DNA of 64,000 bases from Ruegeria haliotis (GCF_013377785.1 NZ_JABXWT010000019.1:1-64000), one strand, 5' to 3'. Positions 46,531 through 55,495 are shown, counted from the stretch's first letter. Program-made: numbers and translations. The notes: generated by a model from the letters alone, not told the origin.

Positions 46531-48504
46531 ATGCCGCCGAAAGGCCGCATGGTTGCCCCGGAAAAATCATCTATTGTACTTTTTAGTGAAATTGATCGAG
46601 CAACAGCATTCAAAAGTAGAAAATTGAAACTGAACAAGCGACCGTCGCGGCTGGGCCAGACGCAAAACTCCAGCGCGCAAATCCGCATACTTGCGACGAC
46701 TGATCTGCATATGAACCTGAACAGTTTCGACTATCATGCAGATAAGCCGGACCCTACACTTGGCTTTACGCGCACGGCCAGCCTGATCAGGGCGGCCAGA
46801 CAACAGGCTGGGGATGCCCTTGTATTGCTGTTCGATAATGGTGATTTCCTTCAGGGCACTCCGTTTGGTGAATGGGCAGCGCTGAGCGACGAACGCCACC
46901 CAATTCTGCAAGCCTTTGAAGAACTCAGCTATGATACAATCGGACTTGGGAACCATGATTTCGGGTTCGGATTGGCCATGATCGACCGCGCCGTGGTCCA
47001 GTCCCCTTGTCCAGTCGTAAGTAGCAATCTGCACCGTCTGGACGCAATGCAAGGGTGGCATGATTGCGCGATCCTCGATCGCACAGTGCCGGTGGAAGGC
47101 GCCGACGCGAAAATTCGCATCGGCGTGTTTTCTGTATTGCCCCCACAGATCATGCAGTGGGAAGCTCATTTGCTGCAGGACAAGGTGATCGCCACAGATA
47201 TCCTGACCACGGCGCAAAAAATGACAGAACGCTTGCGTACTGAGGGCTGCGATCTGATCGTGGCGCTTGCGCATTCAGGCTTTGGGCAAATACAAGCGGC
47301 CCCCGATCTGGAGAACGCGATCATCCCGCTGGCCGCTATCGAAGGGATTGATGCGATCATTGCTGGCCATACCCATCTGACCTTTCCTGGTGTTGCACAC
47401 GAAGGGTGGGCACCTGTCGATCACACGGCCGGGCTGATTCATGGCAAGCCGGTTGTCATGCCCGGTTCAGCCGGTTCTCATCTGGGTGTTATCGATCTGT
47501 TTGTGGACGGCAATCCGGAGAGTGGATGGAACGTCAGTGGTCATAATGTCGAATTGCGCCCAATATGCTCGGGGGTCGACGGAGTAACGACGGCAGAAGA
47601 CCCGGATATGGTTCGCTTGTTTGCTTCGGGGCACATCCAGACCCGGTCCACGGTAGCCGAGCCTGTGGCCCATGTTCCAAAGGATTTGCACAGCTATTTC
47701 AGCTTTTGCGCCCCGGATCGGGGACTTGCTTTGGTCGCAGCGGCGCAGGCGGCAGCCTTGCGCCCTTTCCTGCACGGCACCGACCTGGCCAACCTGCCAA
47801 TTCTGTCGGCGGTATCACCTTACAAATGCGGCGGGCGCGCCGGGCCGCGGTACTACACCAACGTTCCTGCCGGCGAAATCTGCCTGCGCCACATTGCAGA
47901 CCTGCATGTCTTTCCCAACGAATTGCGCGCCATGTTGGTAACCGGCGCGCAACTGCAGGATTGGCTGGAGATGTCAGCGGGTATCTTCAACCAGCTTGCA
48001 CCGCATGTAGAAACCGACCTGACAAATGCCGGTAGGGCCGGACATAATTTCGATGTGCTTTTTGGACTTTCGTACCGGATTGATCCATCACAACCTCCAC
48101 GATTTGACAGCGACGGAAGGCTGATCAGCCCGAATCATAAAAGAGTCGAAAGCCTGATTTTCGAAGGGCACCCCGTCCAACCAGAGCAGACGTTTGTCGT
48201 TGCTCTCAACAACTATCGCGCCAACGGAGGCGGACACTTCCGTGTCGCGACGCAAGCCCGGCCCATCGACCTGCCATCGATGGATATCAAAGGAATACTG
48301 CGGGATTACCTGTCTGGTGAACTGCCGCAAGATCCATTGGAACAGGCGCCATATCCGTTTTCCCTGCGACCTCAGCCCGGGCTCCATTCGATCCTCAGGA
48401 CAGGGCCGGGTGCCCTCAAGTATCTGTCGGAACTGGATATGTTTGCCCCTGAACCGTTGGGCCGGGACGCCGAAGGATTTGAACGAATCCGCCTTGCCCT
48501 CTGA
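46531..48504 (+). CDS. 2',3'-cyclic-nucleotide phosphodiesterase / 3'-nucleotidase family
   Basis: 657 residues; the start is uncertain and an ATG six codons in is equally good. A calcineurin-like domain carries TTDLHMNL, NGDFLQG, GNHDFGFG and GHTH. A 5'-nucleotidase C-terminal domain follows, with ALNNYRANGGGHF. CpdB-type enzymes are periplasmic. Here the N-terminal 40 residues are charged and not a clear signal peptide, which is unusual and may mean the true start or the location differs. Confidence 0.85.
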   Translation: MPPKGRMVAPEKSSIVLFSEIDRATAFKSRKLKLNKRPSRLGQTQNSSAQIRILATTDLHMNLNSFDYHADKPDPTLGFTRTASLIRAARQQAGDALVLLFDNGDFLQGTPFGEWAALSDERHPILQAFEELSYDTIGLGNHDFGFGLAMIDRAVVQSPCPVVSSNLHRLDAMQGWHDCAILDRTVPVEGADAKIRIGVFSVLPPQIMQWEAHLLQDKVIATDILTTAQKMTERLRTEGCDLIVALAHSGFGQIQAAPDLENAIIPLAAIEGIDAIIAGHTHLTFPGVAHEGWAPVDHTAGLIHGKPVVMPGSAGSHLGVIDLFVDGNPESGWNVSGHNVELRPICSGVDGVTTAEDPDMVRLFASGHIQTRSTVAEPVAHVPKDLHSYFSFCAPDRGLALVAAAQAAALRPFLHGTDLANLPILSAVSPYKCGGRAGPRYYTNVPAGEICLRHIADLHVFPNELRAMLVTGAQLQDWLEMSAGIFNQLAPHVETDLTNAGRAGHNFDVLFGLSYRIDPSQPPRFDSDGRLISPNHKRVESLIFEGHPVQPEQTFVVALNNYRANGGGHFRVATQARPIDLPSMDIKGILRDYLSGELPQDPLEQAPYPFSLRPQPGLHSILRTGPGALKYLSELDMFAPEPLGRDAEGFERIRLAL

Positions 48505-48508
48505 TGGG

Positions 48509-48537
48509 TTGTCTTTCTCCTGACCCTTCCCTATATC
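48509..48537 (+). promoter_or_regulatory. Candidate promoter of the SRP RNA gene
   Basis: TTGTCT, a 17-base spacer, then TATATC; the predicted start falls at about 48544, where the SRP RNA stem begins. It sits just after the stop of the nucleotidase gene. Confidence 0.55.
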
Positions 48538-48544
48538 GACACCT

Positions 48545-48638
48545 GAGAGGTTGGCGCGGGCGAGCGCCTCGCCAACCTGGTCAGATCCGGAAGGAAGCAG
48601 CCACAACGAGCCCCGCTTGGGTCGATGTCCAGCCTCTC
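48545..48638 (+). ncRNA. ffs: Signal recognition particle 4.5S RNA
   Basis: The universal SRP core GGTCAGATCCGGAAGGAAGC lies at 48579-48598, followed by AGCC. The ends pair (GAGAGGTTGG with CCAGCCTCTC), giving the small hairpin-type RNA of about 95 nt. It binds Ffh for co-translational membrane targeting. The exact ends are estimated from pairing. Confidence 0.93.
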
Positions 48639-48811
48639 ACCTGAACCGCTGTCGCGGCAAACACGGTCCGAAGGAGGGCGTTTATGATTGTAGCAGAAAC
48701 CCTTCGGGCAGCGCGGTTCTGAACCCTAAACACCCCACTGCCTGAACACATTTCCGACAGATGCGCGCCTGCCATCTGTGCGGTTTGCTGTACCTGAACA
48801 CAGGCAAAACA

Positions 48812-49840
48812 ATGTCATTTACTCTTTCGGACCTCGGATGGTCCACACACTTTGCCGCGCAGCACGCGGCCAATCCTACCTGCGATCCTTTTCGCATCAC
48901 AGCCGTTCATCGGGATCGCCTGATCGGGATAAACCCGGTCGGGGAATCACCCCTGCTGAGTCTTGACCGCCCAACTGGCGATTTTGCGGTCGGAGATTGG
49001 GTATTGGCCGACGAGCACAAACGCATTCAGCATCTGTTAGAGCGGCGCAGCCTTCTGAAACGGCGCGCTGCTGGCTCAGGTGTCGGAACACAATTGATTG
49101 CGGCAAATGTTGACGTTCTGTTCATCGTCAGCTCCTGCAATGCCGATTTCAGCCTGCCCCGGCTAGAGCGGTATCTGGCTCTGGCACATCAGGCTGGGTG
49201 CTACCCGGTTGTCGTCCTGACCAAAGCCGACATGTGTTCGGACCTCGATGACTATGCTTCGCGCGCGCAGTCTCTGGCGCCGTTTTTGACCGTCTTGACG
49301 ATCAATGCGCTGGATCAAGCGGATTTGCAGCTGGTCCTGTCCTGGTGCCCCGCTGGTCAAACTGCGGCACTGGTCGGGTCTTCAGGTGTTGGAAAAACCA
49401 CACTGGCAAACGGAATGACCGATCAGGAGGACGCAACCGCCGGTATCCGCGAGGATGACGCAAGGGGGCGACACACAACGACGGCCCGCGCGCTGTATCC
49501 GATGCGCAATGGTGGCTGGTTGATCGACACGCCCGGCATGCGGGCCCTCCGACTGCTGGACGCGCAGGACGGTGTCGACGAAGTGTTCTCGGATATCCTT
49601 GAGCTGTCTGATCTTTGTCGGTTTTCCGATTGCCAGCATATTGCCGAGCCGGGTTGCGCGGTTCAGACCGCAATTGACGATGGCGCTCTCGACGCCGCGC
49701 GACTGGAACGTTGGCGGAAGCTGAAGCGCGAGGATCAACGTAACTCGGAAACGGTGGCGCAGTCACGGGCCCGGGACAAAGCGTTTGGCAAAATGGTGCG
49801 ATCCGTGATGCAGGACAAAAAGTCCCGCAAAAGACTGTAA
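48812..49840 (+). CDS. rsgA: Ribosome small-subunit maturation GTPase RsgA
   Basis: 342 residues from MSFTLSDLGW; the frame extends upstream to 48761. The circularly permuted GTPase order is present: TKAD (G4), then GSSGVGKTT (G1), then DTPGMR (G3). An N-terminal OB-fold and a C-terminal zinc segment (LCRFSDCQHIAEPGC) flank it. It helps late 30S assembly. A terminator follows. Confidence 0.93.
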   Translation: MSFTLSDLGWSTHFAAQHAANPTCDPFRITAVHRDRLIGINPVGESPLLSLDRPTGDFAVGDWVLADEHKRIQHLLERRSLLKRRAAGSGVGTQLIAANVDVLFIVSSCNADFSLPRLERYLALAHQAGCYPVVVLTKADMCSDLDDYASRAQSLAPFLTVLTINALDQADLQLVLSWCPAGQTAALVGSSGVGKTTLANGMTDQEDATAGIREDDARGRHTTTARALYPMRNGGWLIDTPGMRALRLLDAQDGVDEVFSDILELSDLCRFSDCQHIAEPGCAVQTAIDDGALDAARLERWRKLKREDQRNSETVAQSRARDKAFGKMVRSVMQDKKSRKRL

Positions 49841-49846
49841 CCGAGG

Positions 49847-49872
49847 GGGCACCAAGTATCGGTGCCCTTTCC
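49847..49872 (+). terminator. Terminator of rsgA
   Basis: GGGCACC pairs with GGTGCCC around a 7-base loop, followed by TTTCCTT. Confidence 0.75.
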
Positions 49873-49873
49873 T

Positions 49874-50767
49874 TCAGGCGATCAGGTGGGGCCAGACAGC
49901 TGCGTTGCGGCGGGCAAAGGCTCCGATATGGCCGATCTCGGTCAACCCAAGTTCCTTTGGTGATAACTGGTGCCGTTTGGCAGCGGGGCCATAAAGGTCT
50001 GCCAATCGCCAAACGGCCTCGGGGGGCACCATCTGATCATCTTCGAATGTGAACAGGTCCACCGGAACATCCGATCCGGACCAGCTGGCAGCTGGCAGGT
50101 CAAGCCCGATGTCGGGAATGTAACTCTGCGATGCGGTGCACCATGTGCGCCACTGCCAATAGACCGAAGCAGGCAGATCCGAGCCGAAGCCGATCGCTTT
50201 TCCCGGCAGATACCCCAGCGCGCGGACAAACAAAGGGGCGTGGCCATACCAGAACAACCATGCCAGCGCACGATAGGGCCATGGATGGTCAGACAGCGTA
50301 ACCAGCCCCGAACAGACACAGATCATCCGGTCGATTTGCGCGATATCCGGCTGTACCGGTCCCAGCATTGCACCGACCGAATGACCGATAGTCCACTGCT
50401 GTACGTTGGGAAACCGCCGCCGCATTTCGGCCCGTGCGGCGGGCATGTCGATCAAGGCCCAATCCGCCATGGTGACGTCCGAGTCCCTCAGATGCCCTGT
50501 TCTGGAATGGCCAAAGTCCCGGTAATCATACGTCAGGCATGCCATGCCATGCTCGGTCGCCAGCCAATGTGCGAAATGCCGGTAATAGTCCCGTGGCACA
50601 CCGGTTGCGCTGTTCAACACAACTGCGGTCTGAGGTTCGAAAGCCGGCAGGTAAAGCCGGGCCGACAGCATCGCCGAACCGGACAGGAACTGAAAGTCTT
50701 CGATCAATGTCGACTGCTGTTTGTCCAACATAGCGTCCCCAAACATCATCTGAACCAATCGGTTCAT
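49874..50767 (-). CDS. Alpha/beta hydrolase (serine hydrolase)
   Basis: 297 residues. The nucleophile elbow is GHSVGAM near residue 128, preceded by LTYDYRDFGHSRTG. A later Asp (FEDDQMVPPEA) and His near the C-terminus (IGHIGAF) complete a likely triad. It resembles S33/lipase-like hydrolases; the substrate is unknown. Several ATGs near the start are possible. It converges with rsgA. Confidence 0.8.
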   Translation of the reverse strand: MNRLVQMMFGDAMLDKQQSTLIEDFQFLSGSAMLSARLYLPAFEPQTAVVLNSATGVPRDYYRHFAHWLATEHGMACLTYDYRDFGHSRTGHLRDSDVTMADWALIDMPAARAEMRRRFPNVQQWTIGHSVGAMLGPVQPDIAQIDRMICVCSGLVTLSDHPWPYRALAWLFWYGHAPLFVRALGYLPGKAIGFGSDLPASVYWQWRTWCTASQSYIPDIGLDLPAASWSGSDVPVDLFTFEDDQMVPPEAVWRLADLYGPAAKRHQLSPKELGLTEIGHIGAFARRNAAVWPHLIA

Positions 50768-50891
50768 TCCTTGTTATGACATCGAATACCCGGCGCAAGT
50801 CAACACTGACCCAACATGACCTGACGTCCACAAGACCGCTGTCCTATGCAATAAACCCGTGCCTTGAAGATCAGCTTGACTCTGATCCCGT

Positions 50892-51098
50892 ACAGGCGCT
50901 AGCGATTGCGTAATGGTTCCCGCCCCCCAAGGGACGGGATGAAAAGGGAACACGGTGCGATTCTACCCGGCGATACCGGAATGAACCAATGCCGCGACTG
51001 CCCCCGCAACTGTAAGCGGTGAGCGATGCCGAGACACCACTGGCCGAAAGGCTGGGAAGGTCGGCAAAGCAATGACCCGCAAGTCAGGAGACCTGCCA
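50892..51098 (+). promoter_or_regulatory. Cobalamin (AdoCbl) riboswitch
   Basis: Hallmarks are clear: GGGAACACGGTG near 50946, GCCGCGACTGCCCCCGCAAC near 50990-51010, TGTAAGCGGTGAGC after it, and the B12 box AAGTCAGGAGACCTGCCA at 51081-51098. It is on the plus strand and ends about 105 bases before a small ORF with a strong ribosome-binding site. Cobalamin binding normally lowers expression. Confidence 0.93.
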
Positions 51099-51203
51099 TT
51101 GGAACTGAAACCAAAACTCGGGCGGGGTGTCCGGGCAGGTCCTGACTGCGCAAAGCCGTCCCGCCTGTTCCATATCCCCCGTCCATCGCGCGGAGGGCGC
51201 AGG

Positions 51204-51611
51204 ATGATCTGGAAGACAAAAACGCACGAATACGCCGCAACCGTATGCCAACGCACTGGCAAAACCTGTCCGGCGCTGGCACGAATGGCACGCACCATAG
51301 CGCAGGCGATGGCAGAAGCCGGGCCCGTCTCAGCAGCAAATTTCGAAATCGAAGGCAGTAGCGAGCTGACCCACTGCCCCAAGGGTTGCTCCGCCCGATT
51401 TCGGGCACACTGCGATCGGATCCGCGTGTTTTGTGGCACCGATCCTGACGACGCCATCAACAGTCTGGACGATTATGCGGACATGATTTTTGACAGTGAC
51501 TTCAGCACATTGCCAGCGGGCGTCATCTCTAACCCACCATGTGCAATGCTTGAGGTATCCACTCTTACGCCGCGCAAGGTGACCCAGGAACCCTTACGGA
51601 TTTCGGCTTGA
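51204..51611 (+). CDS. Small cysteine-rich protein under B12 riboswitch
   Basis: 135 residues from an ATG with GGAGGG 6 bases upstream; the frame running back into the riboswitch was rejected. Seven cysteines: C15, C22, C58, C62, C70, C77 and C113; HCPKGC (57-62) is the clearest motif. The spacing is suggestive of a thioredoxin-like [2Fe-2S] or DUF1636-type metal-binding protein, but I cannot confirm this. No signal peptide or membrane helix. The riboswitch makes a role in B12 synthesis, metal supply or B12-free replacement likely. Confidence 0.75.
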   Translation: MIWKTKTHEYAATVCQRTGKTCPALARMARTIAQAMAEAGPVSAANFEIEGSSELTHCPKGCSARFRAHCDRIRVFCGTDPDDAINSLDDYADMIFDSDFSTLPAGVISNPPCAMLEVSTLTPRKVTQEPLRISA

Positions 51612-51612
51612 T

Positions 51613-52116
51613 CTAACGCCCCACCGGGACCCGGGCCGCATCGACGGCCCAGGCCATCTGATCGTCCGTCTCGACAGCACAGGGCCGCACAGCCCGCAAA
51701 CGCTCCAGAGCTTTTTCAGGGCGTTCTCCGCATTCGATCATCTGCCGCAGGACAATCATCCCCGACCGGCCGCACCCGCCCCGGCAATGCACCAAAACAC
51801 GTCCGCCGCCAGACAACGCGTGGCGGACGGTGGCACTCACCGAGGGCCAGGCCTCGACGACAGCAGGCGGCGGCGCGTTGAAATCCTCGGTCGGCAAATG
51901 CACCCAGCGGCTGGCACGGCCCTGAATATCGCTGCCAAAATCCTGCGCCCCGTCCTGAAGCATCTCAATCTCGGTTGTCATCGAAATCACAAGCCCGGGC
52001 TTCCACTCAGAAATCATGTCCAGATCAGCCGCATAGTCTCCACCGCGCCCCGGCATCGCGGTCAGGGCAAGCGTACCGCCCCCAACCTGCAGCGCGTAGA
52101 TCACCAACTGCGACAT
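51613..52116 (-). CDS. Dual-specificity / tyrosine-type phosphatase
   Basis: 167 residues. The catalytic P-loop is HCRGGCGRSG (C-x5-R), with a likely general acid in PTEDFNAP upstream. It is of the protein-tyrosine/dual-specificity phosphatase fold, compact and without a signal peptide. The substrate is unknown. It converges with the B12-controlled gene, with 1 base between stops, and is divergent from dnaX. Confidence 0.85.
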   Translation of the reverse strand: MSQLVIYALQVGGGTLALTAMPGRGGDYAADLDMISEWKPGLVISMTTEIEMLQDGAQDFGSDIQGRASRWVHLPTEDFNAPPPAVVEAWPSVSATVRHALSGGGRVLVHCRGGCGRSGMIVLRQMIECGERPEKALERLRAVRPCAVETDDQMAWAVDAARVPVGR

Positions 52117-52286
52117 GGAAAACCCTCCTTAACCATCACTTGAAAAAAATCGTCGTTGAAATGTACCCAACCAGTTTTACGCACATTCGGGTCCCTTTCC
52201 AAAACGAAAATCCTGAAACCCTGCTGTGGACGCGGACGGCGGCGGCCACTACGCTGCGTCGAAGTTCCGAATCCGTCAGAGAAAAC

Positions 52287-54050
52287 ATGACCGACACGCC
52301 CAGCCCCGCCTATCAGGTTCTCGCACGCAAATACCGCCCGGAAACCTTCGCCGATCTGGTTGGCCAGAACGCGATGGTGCGCACGCTGAAAAACGCGTTT
52401 GCAGCAGACCGGATCGCGCAGGCCTTTATCATGACAGGCATCCGAGGCACCGGTAAAACGACGACCGCCCGGATCATTGCCAAGGGCATGAACTGCATCG
52501 GTTCTGATGGCGAAGGCGGGCCGACAACCGAACCCTGCGGGCAGTGCGAACACTGCATGGCGATCATGGAAGGCCGCCATGTCGATGTGATGGAGATGGA
52601 TGCCGCCAGCCGCACCGGTGTGAACGATATTCGCGAGATCATCGACAGCGTCCGTTATCGCGCCGCCAGCGCGCGCTACAAGATCTACATCATCGACGAA
52701 GTTCACATGCTGTCGACCAGTGCGTTCAACGCGCTTCTCAAGACGCTGGAAGAACCACCCGAACATGTGAAGTTCATTTTTGCCACGACCGAAATCCGCA
52801 AAGTGCCCGTCACCGTCCTGTCACGCTGTCAACGTTTTGACCTGCGCCGGATCGAGCCCGAGGACATGATTGGCCTGTTGCATAAGATCGCTGACGCTGA
52901 AGGTGCCCAGATCTCAGACGATGCGCTTGCGTTGATCACCCGAGCTGCCGAGGGGTCAGCACGGGATGCGACATCGCTTCTGGATCAGGCAATCTCGCAT
53001 GGCGCCGGGGAAACCAGCGCGGATCAGGTGCGCGCCATGCTGGGTCTTGCTGATCGAGGCCGGGTGCTTGACCTGATGGACATGATCCTGCGAGGCGACG
53101 CCGCCGGGGCGCTGACAGAGCTGAGCGGGCAATATGCCGAAGGGGCGGACCCACTGGCCGTGCTGCGGGATCTGGCAGAAATCACCCACTGGGTTTCGGT
53201 CGTCAAAATCACGCCGGACGCAGCCGAAGACCCAACTGTTTCTCCGGACGAGCGGACCCGCGGTCAGCAGATGGCCGACGCCCTGCCGATGCGAGTCCTG
53301 ACCCGGATGTGGCAGATGTTACTCAAGGCATTGGAAGAAGTCGCGGCTGCACCCAACGCCATGATGGCTGCGGAAATGGCTGTCATCCGCCTGACCCATG
53401 TCGCCGATCTGCCCAGCCCCGAGGACCTGATAAAGCGTTTGCAGGATACTCCGCCCCCACCGATGGGCGGACCCGGTGGCGGTGTTCCCGCGCCCAGCAA
53501 TGGTGCCCAACCTGTTCAGACCGGCACCACTGCACCGCAGACTTATGCCTCGGCACCTCGCAGCCCGGGCGGAGCACCGGTGGCTGCGCTGGCACAGGAC
53601 GTTGAGGCTGCTCTGACCCGGTATCCAACATTCGAGCATGTCGTTGAATTGATCCGGACGAACCGGGACGTGAAACTTCTGGTCGAAGTGGAGAACGGCG
53701 TGCGTTTGGTTTCGTACCAACCGGGCCGGATCGAGTTCACTCCGTCCACTCAGGCGCCGACGGATCTGGCGCCCAGGCTGGGGTCTGCGCTGCAACGGTG
53801 GACAGGCAATCGGTGGGCGGTGTCAATCGTGTCGGATGGTGATGTACCAACGATTGCTGAGCTGCGCGACGAAGCAGAACTTGCCCTGAAAACCGAAGCC
53901 GAGACACATCCGTTGGTCCAAGCCGTGCTGGCCCAATTCCCGAAAGCCAAGATCACACGGATTGAGACACCCGAACAAAGGGCCGCAAAGGTCGAAGCCG
54001 AAGCCTTGCCCGAAGTAGAGGATGAATGGGATCCGTTTGAAGAGGACTGA
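52287..54050 (+). CDS. dnaX: DNA polymerase III subunits gamma/tau
   Basis: 587 residues from MTDTPSPAYQVLARKYRP; the open frame runs back to 51975 but the family starts here. Walker A is GIRGTGKTT, then a zinc module (C-x-CGQCEHC), Walker B IIDEVHML, and sensor 1 FATTEIRKVP with SRC. The C-terminal third is the variable tau part. It loads the beta clamp. Usually it is followed by ybaB-recR; here a tauD-type gene intervenes. Confidence 0.95.
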   Translation: MTDTPSPAYQVLARKYRPETFADLVGQNAMVRTLKNAFAADRIAQAFIMTGIRGTGKTTTARIIAKGMNCIGSDGEGGPTTEPCGQCEHCMAIMEGRHVDVMEMDAASRTGVNDIREIIDSVRYRAASARYKIYIIDEVHMLSTSAFNALLKTLEEPPEHVKFIFATTEIRKVPVTVLSRCQRFDLRRIEPEDMIGLLHKIADAEGAQISDDALALITRAAEGSARDATSLLDQAISHGAGETSADQVRAMLGLADRGRVLDLMDMILRGDAAGALTELSGQYAEGADPLAVLRDLAEITHWVSVVKITPDAAEDPTVSPDERTRGQQMADALPMRVLTRMWQMLLKALEEVAAAPNAMMAAEMAVIRLTHVADLPSPEDLIKRLQDTPPPPMGGPGGGVPAPSNGAQPVQTGTTAPQTYASAPRSPGGAPVAALAQDVEAALTRYPTFEHVVELIRTNRDVKLLVEVENGVRLVSYQPGRIEFTPSTQAPTDLAPRLGSALQRWTGNRWAVSIVSDGDVPTIAELRDEAELALKTEAETHPLVQAVLAQFPKAKITRIETPEQRAAKVEAEALPEVEDEWDPFEED

Positions 54051-54140
54051 CACATAGGCCCCGCGCCTGTGTCGCAAACGAAACAGATTGAACAATTGGA
54101 TGACAGCACCCTACCATCACTTAGTTGATGGAGGAGCTTG

Positions 54141-55010
54141 ATGCGCACAACGCCGCTGCACCCGCGTTTTGGGTTAACCGTTCACGACGTGGACCTGCGC
54201 ACCGTAACCAAAGACCATCTTTATCCTGAGATACGACAAGCCTTTGAAACCCAATCGGCCTTGCTGTTTCCGGCCCAATCGATCTCGGACGAGGATCATA
54301 TCCGACTGGGTGAACTCTTCGGTCCATTGGAAAACCGCGAGGCTATGGCTGCTGGACGCGATATGGAGTTCCAGGTCTCGGAATTGAGCAACCAGACCAA
54401 AGACGGCTTACGCGCTAAAGACGATCTGCGCCTGCTGGACTTGCAGGCCAACATGCTTTGGCATACCGACAGCACTTTTTTACCGGTCCCAGCATTGATA
54501 AACATTCTGACTGCGCATGTCGTACCGCCCGACGGGGGCGAAACGGAGCTCGCATCAACGCGGGCTGCATGGGCCGACATGCCGGATCATCTCAGAACGG
54601 CGTTGCAAGACGCGGTCATTTGGCACCGCCTTTCCCATTCCCGATCCAGGATATCGGCAGATCTGGCAACTTTGCCATTCATGACCCGCTGGCCTGATCG
54701 CCCCTGGCGCGCGCTCTGGCCCAATCCGGTCACTGGAAAAGAAGCCCTGTTTATCGCCTCACACGCCTTTGCGATTGAGGGGCTAGGTCATGAGGAAGGC
54801 CAGCAGATATTGGATGAAGCGACCGCGTTCTGCACCCGCCCCGAATTTGTATATTCCCATAAATGGTCCGTTGGTGATGTGCTGATTTGGGACGAACGTG
54901 CCACTTTACATCGGGGTCGTCCGTGGGATTACAATTATCCGCGCAAGTTGAAATCCATTTGCTGTTCGGTGACTGAGGCCGACGGGTTGAATGCCGTCCG
55001 AGTAATTTGA
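54141..55010 (+). CDS. TauD/TfdA-family 2-oxoglutarate dioxygenase
   Basis: 289 residues from the ATG with GAGGAG 4 bases upstream. Fe(II) ligands are the HTDST His and Asp (near residue 109) and the distal His in LHRGRPWD. A 2-oxoglutarate-binding Arg follows (YPRKLKS). The substrate may be taurine, a sulfonate, or a hydroxy acid. I call only the family. It sits between dnaX and ybaB on the same strand. No TauR box is seen upstream. Confidence 0.85.
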   Translation: MRTTPLHPRFGLTVHDVDLRTVTKDHLYPEIRQAFETQSALLFPAQSISDEDHIRLGELFGPLENREAMAAGRDMEFQVSELSNQTKDGLRAKDDLRLLDLQANMLWHTDSTFLPVPALINILTAHVVPPDGGETELASTRAAWADMPDHLRTALQDAVIWHRLSHSRSRISADLATLPFMTRWPDRPWRALWPNPVTGKEALFIASHAFAIEGLGHEEGQQILDEATAFCTRPEFVYSHKWSVGDVLIWDERATLHRGRPWDYNYPRKLKSICCSVTEADGLNAVRVI

Positions 55011-55030
55011 GACGTAGAAAGGCTGCCGGG

Positions 55031-55112
55031 CTCAAGGGGAGGAGAGGTCTTGCCAAAGACCTTAACGACGGGCGAGAGAGCGTCTGACCTCTTGTGCCGC
55101 GCGATGGCCCCT
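55031..55112 (+). promoter_or_regulatory. Structured leader upstream of ybaB
   Basis: The 140-base gap between the tauD-type gene and ybaB has nested and competing pairings. An outer stem AGGGG/CCCCT (55035-55039 with 55108-55112) encloses AGAGGTC/GACCTCT (55043-55049 with 55086-55092), which encloses GACG/CGTC (55067-55084). An alternative hairpin AGGTCTT-GCCA-AAGACCT (55045-55062) uses the same bases. The two forms exclude each other, as in an attenuator. No family is recognised. Confidence 0.4.
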
Positions 55113-55150
55113 CGTATCTAGGCATCAAACCTACACACAGGAGATTACCG

Positions 55151-55495
55151 ATGCTCAAAGGACTCGGCGGGCTGGGCGACATGGCCAAGATGATGAAATC
55201 CGCACAGGACCTGCAATCCAAAATGGCGGAAATGCAGGAAGAGTTGAACACCATCATGGTTGTCGGCGAATCCGGCGCTGGACTGGTTAAAGCAACCGCC
55301 ACAGCGAAGGGCGAGTTGAAAGGTTTGGACATCGATCCGTCCATCTTCAACGGCGATGACAAGGAAGTGGTCGAAGACCTGATCCTCGCTGCAATCAAGG
55401 ATGCGCAATCAAAAGCTGCAGAGCGGTCGCAGGAAGAGATGGGCAGACTGACCGAAAGCATGGGCTTGCCAAAAGACATCAAGCTGCCGTTCTGA
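55151..55495 (+). CDS. YbaB/EbfC nucleoid-associated protein
   Basis: 114 residues from MLKGLGGLGDMAKMMK with AGGAG 7 bases upstream. Conserved segments are MAEMQEEL and the GxVKATA strand; the C-terminus is LGLPKDIKLPF-like. It binds DNA and is usually linked to dnaX and recR. It precedes recR by 61 bases. Confidence 0.95.
   Translation: MLKGLGGLGDMAKMMKSAQDLQSKMAEMQEELNTIMVVGESGAGLVKATATAKGELKGLDIDPSIFNGDDKEVVEDLILAAIKDAQSKAAERSQEEMGRLTESMGLPKDIKLPF

Noticed and set aside
48639..48811. Possible small gene between ffs and rsgA
   Set aside because: Short frames lack ribosome-binding sites and clash with the end of the SRP RNA; no product is recognised.
51072..51203. An N-terminal extension of the cysteine-rich protein into the riboswitch
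   Set aside because: The bases encode the B12 box region, and a strong ribosome-binding site precedes the ATG at 51204.
51975..52286. A 104-codon extension of dnaX
   Set aside because: It overlaps the divergent phosphatase gene, and the DnaX family starts at 52287.
54051..54140. A TauR box upstream of the TauD-type gene
   Set aside because: No sequence close to CTGGACYTAA is present, so a link between the oxygenase and tauR is not supported.
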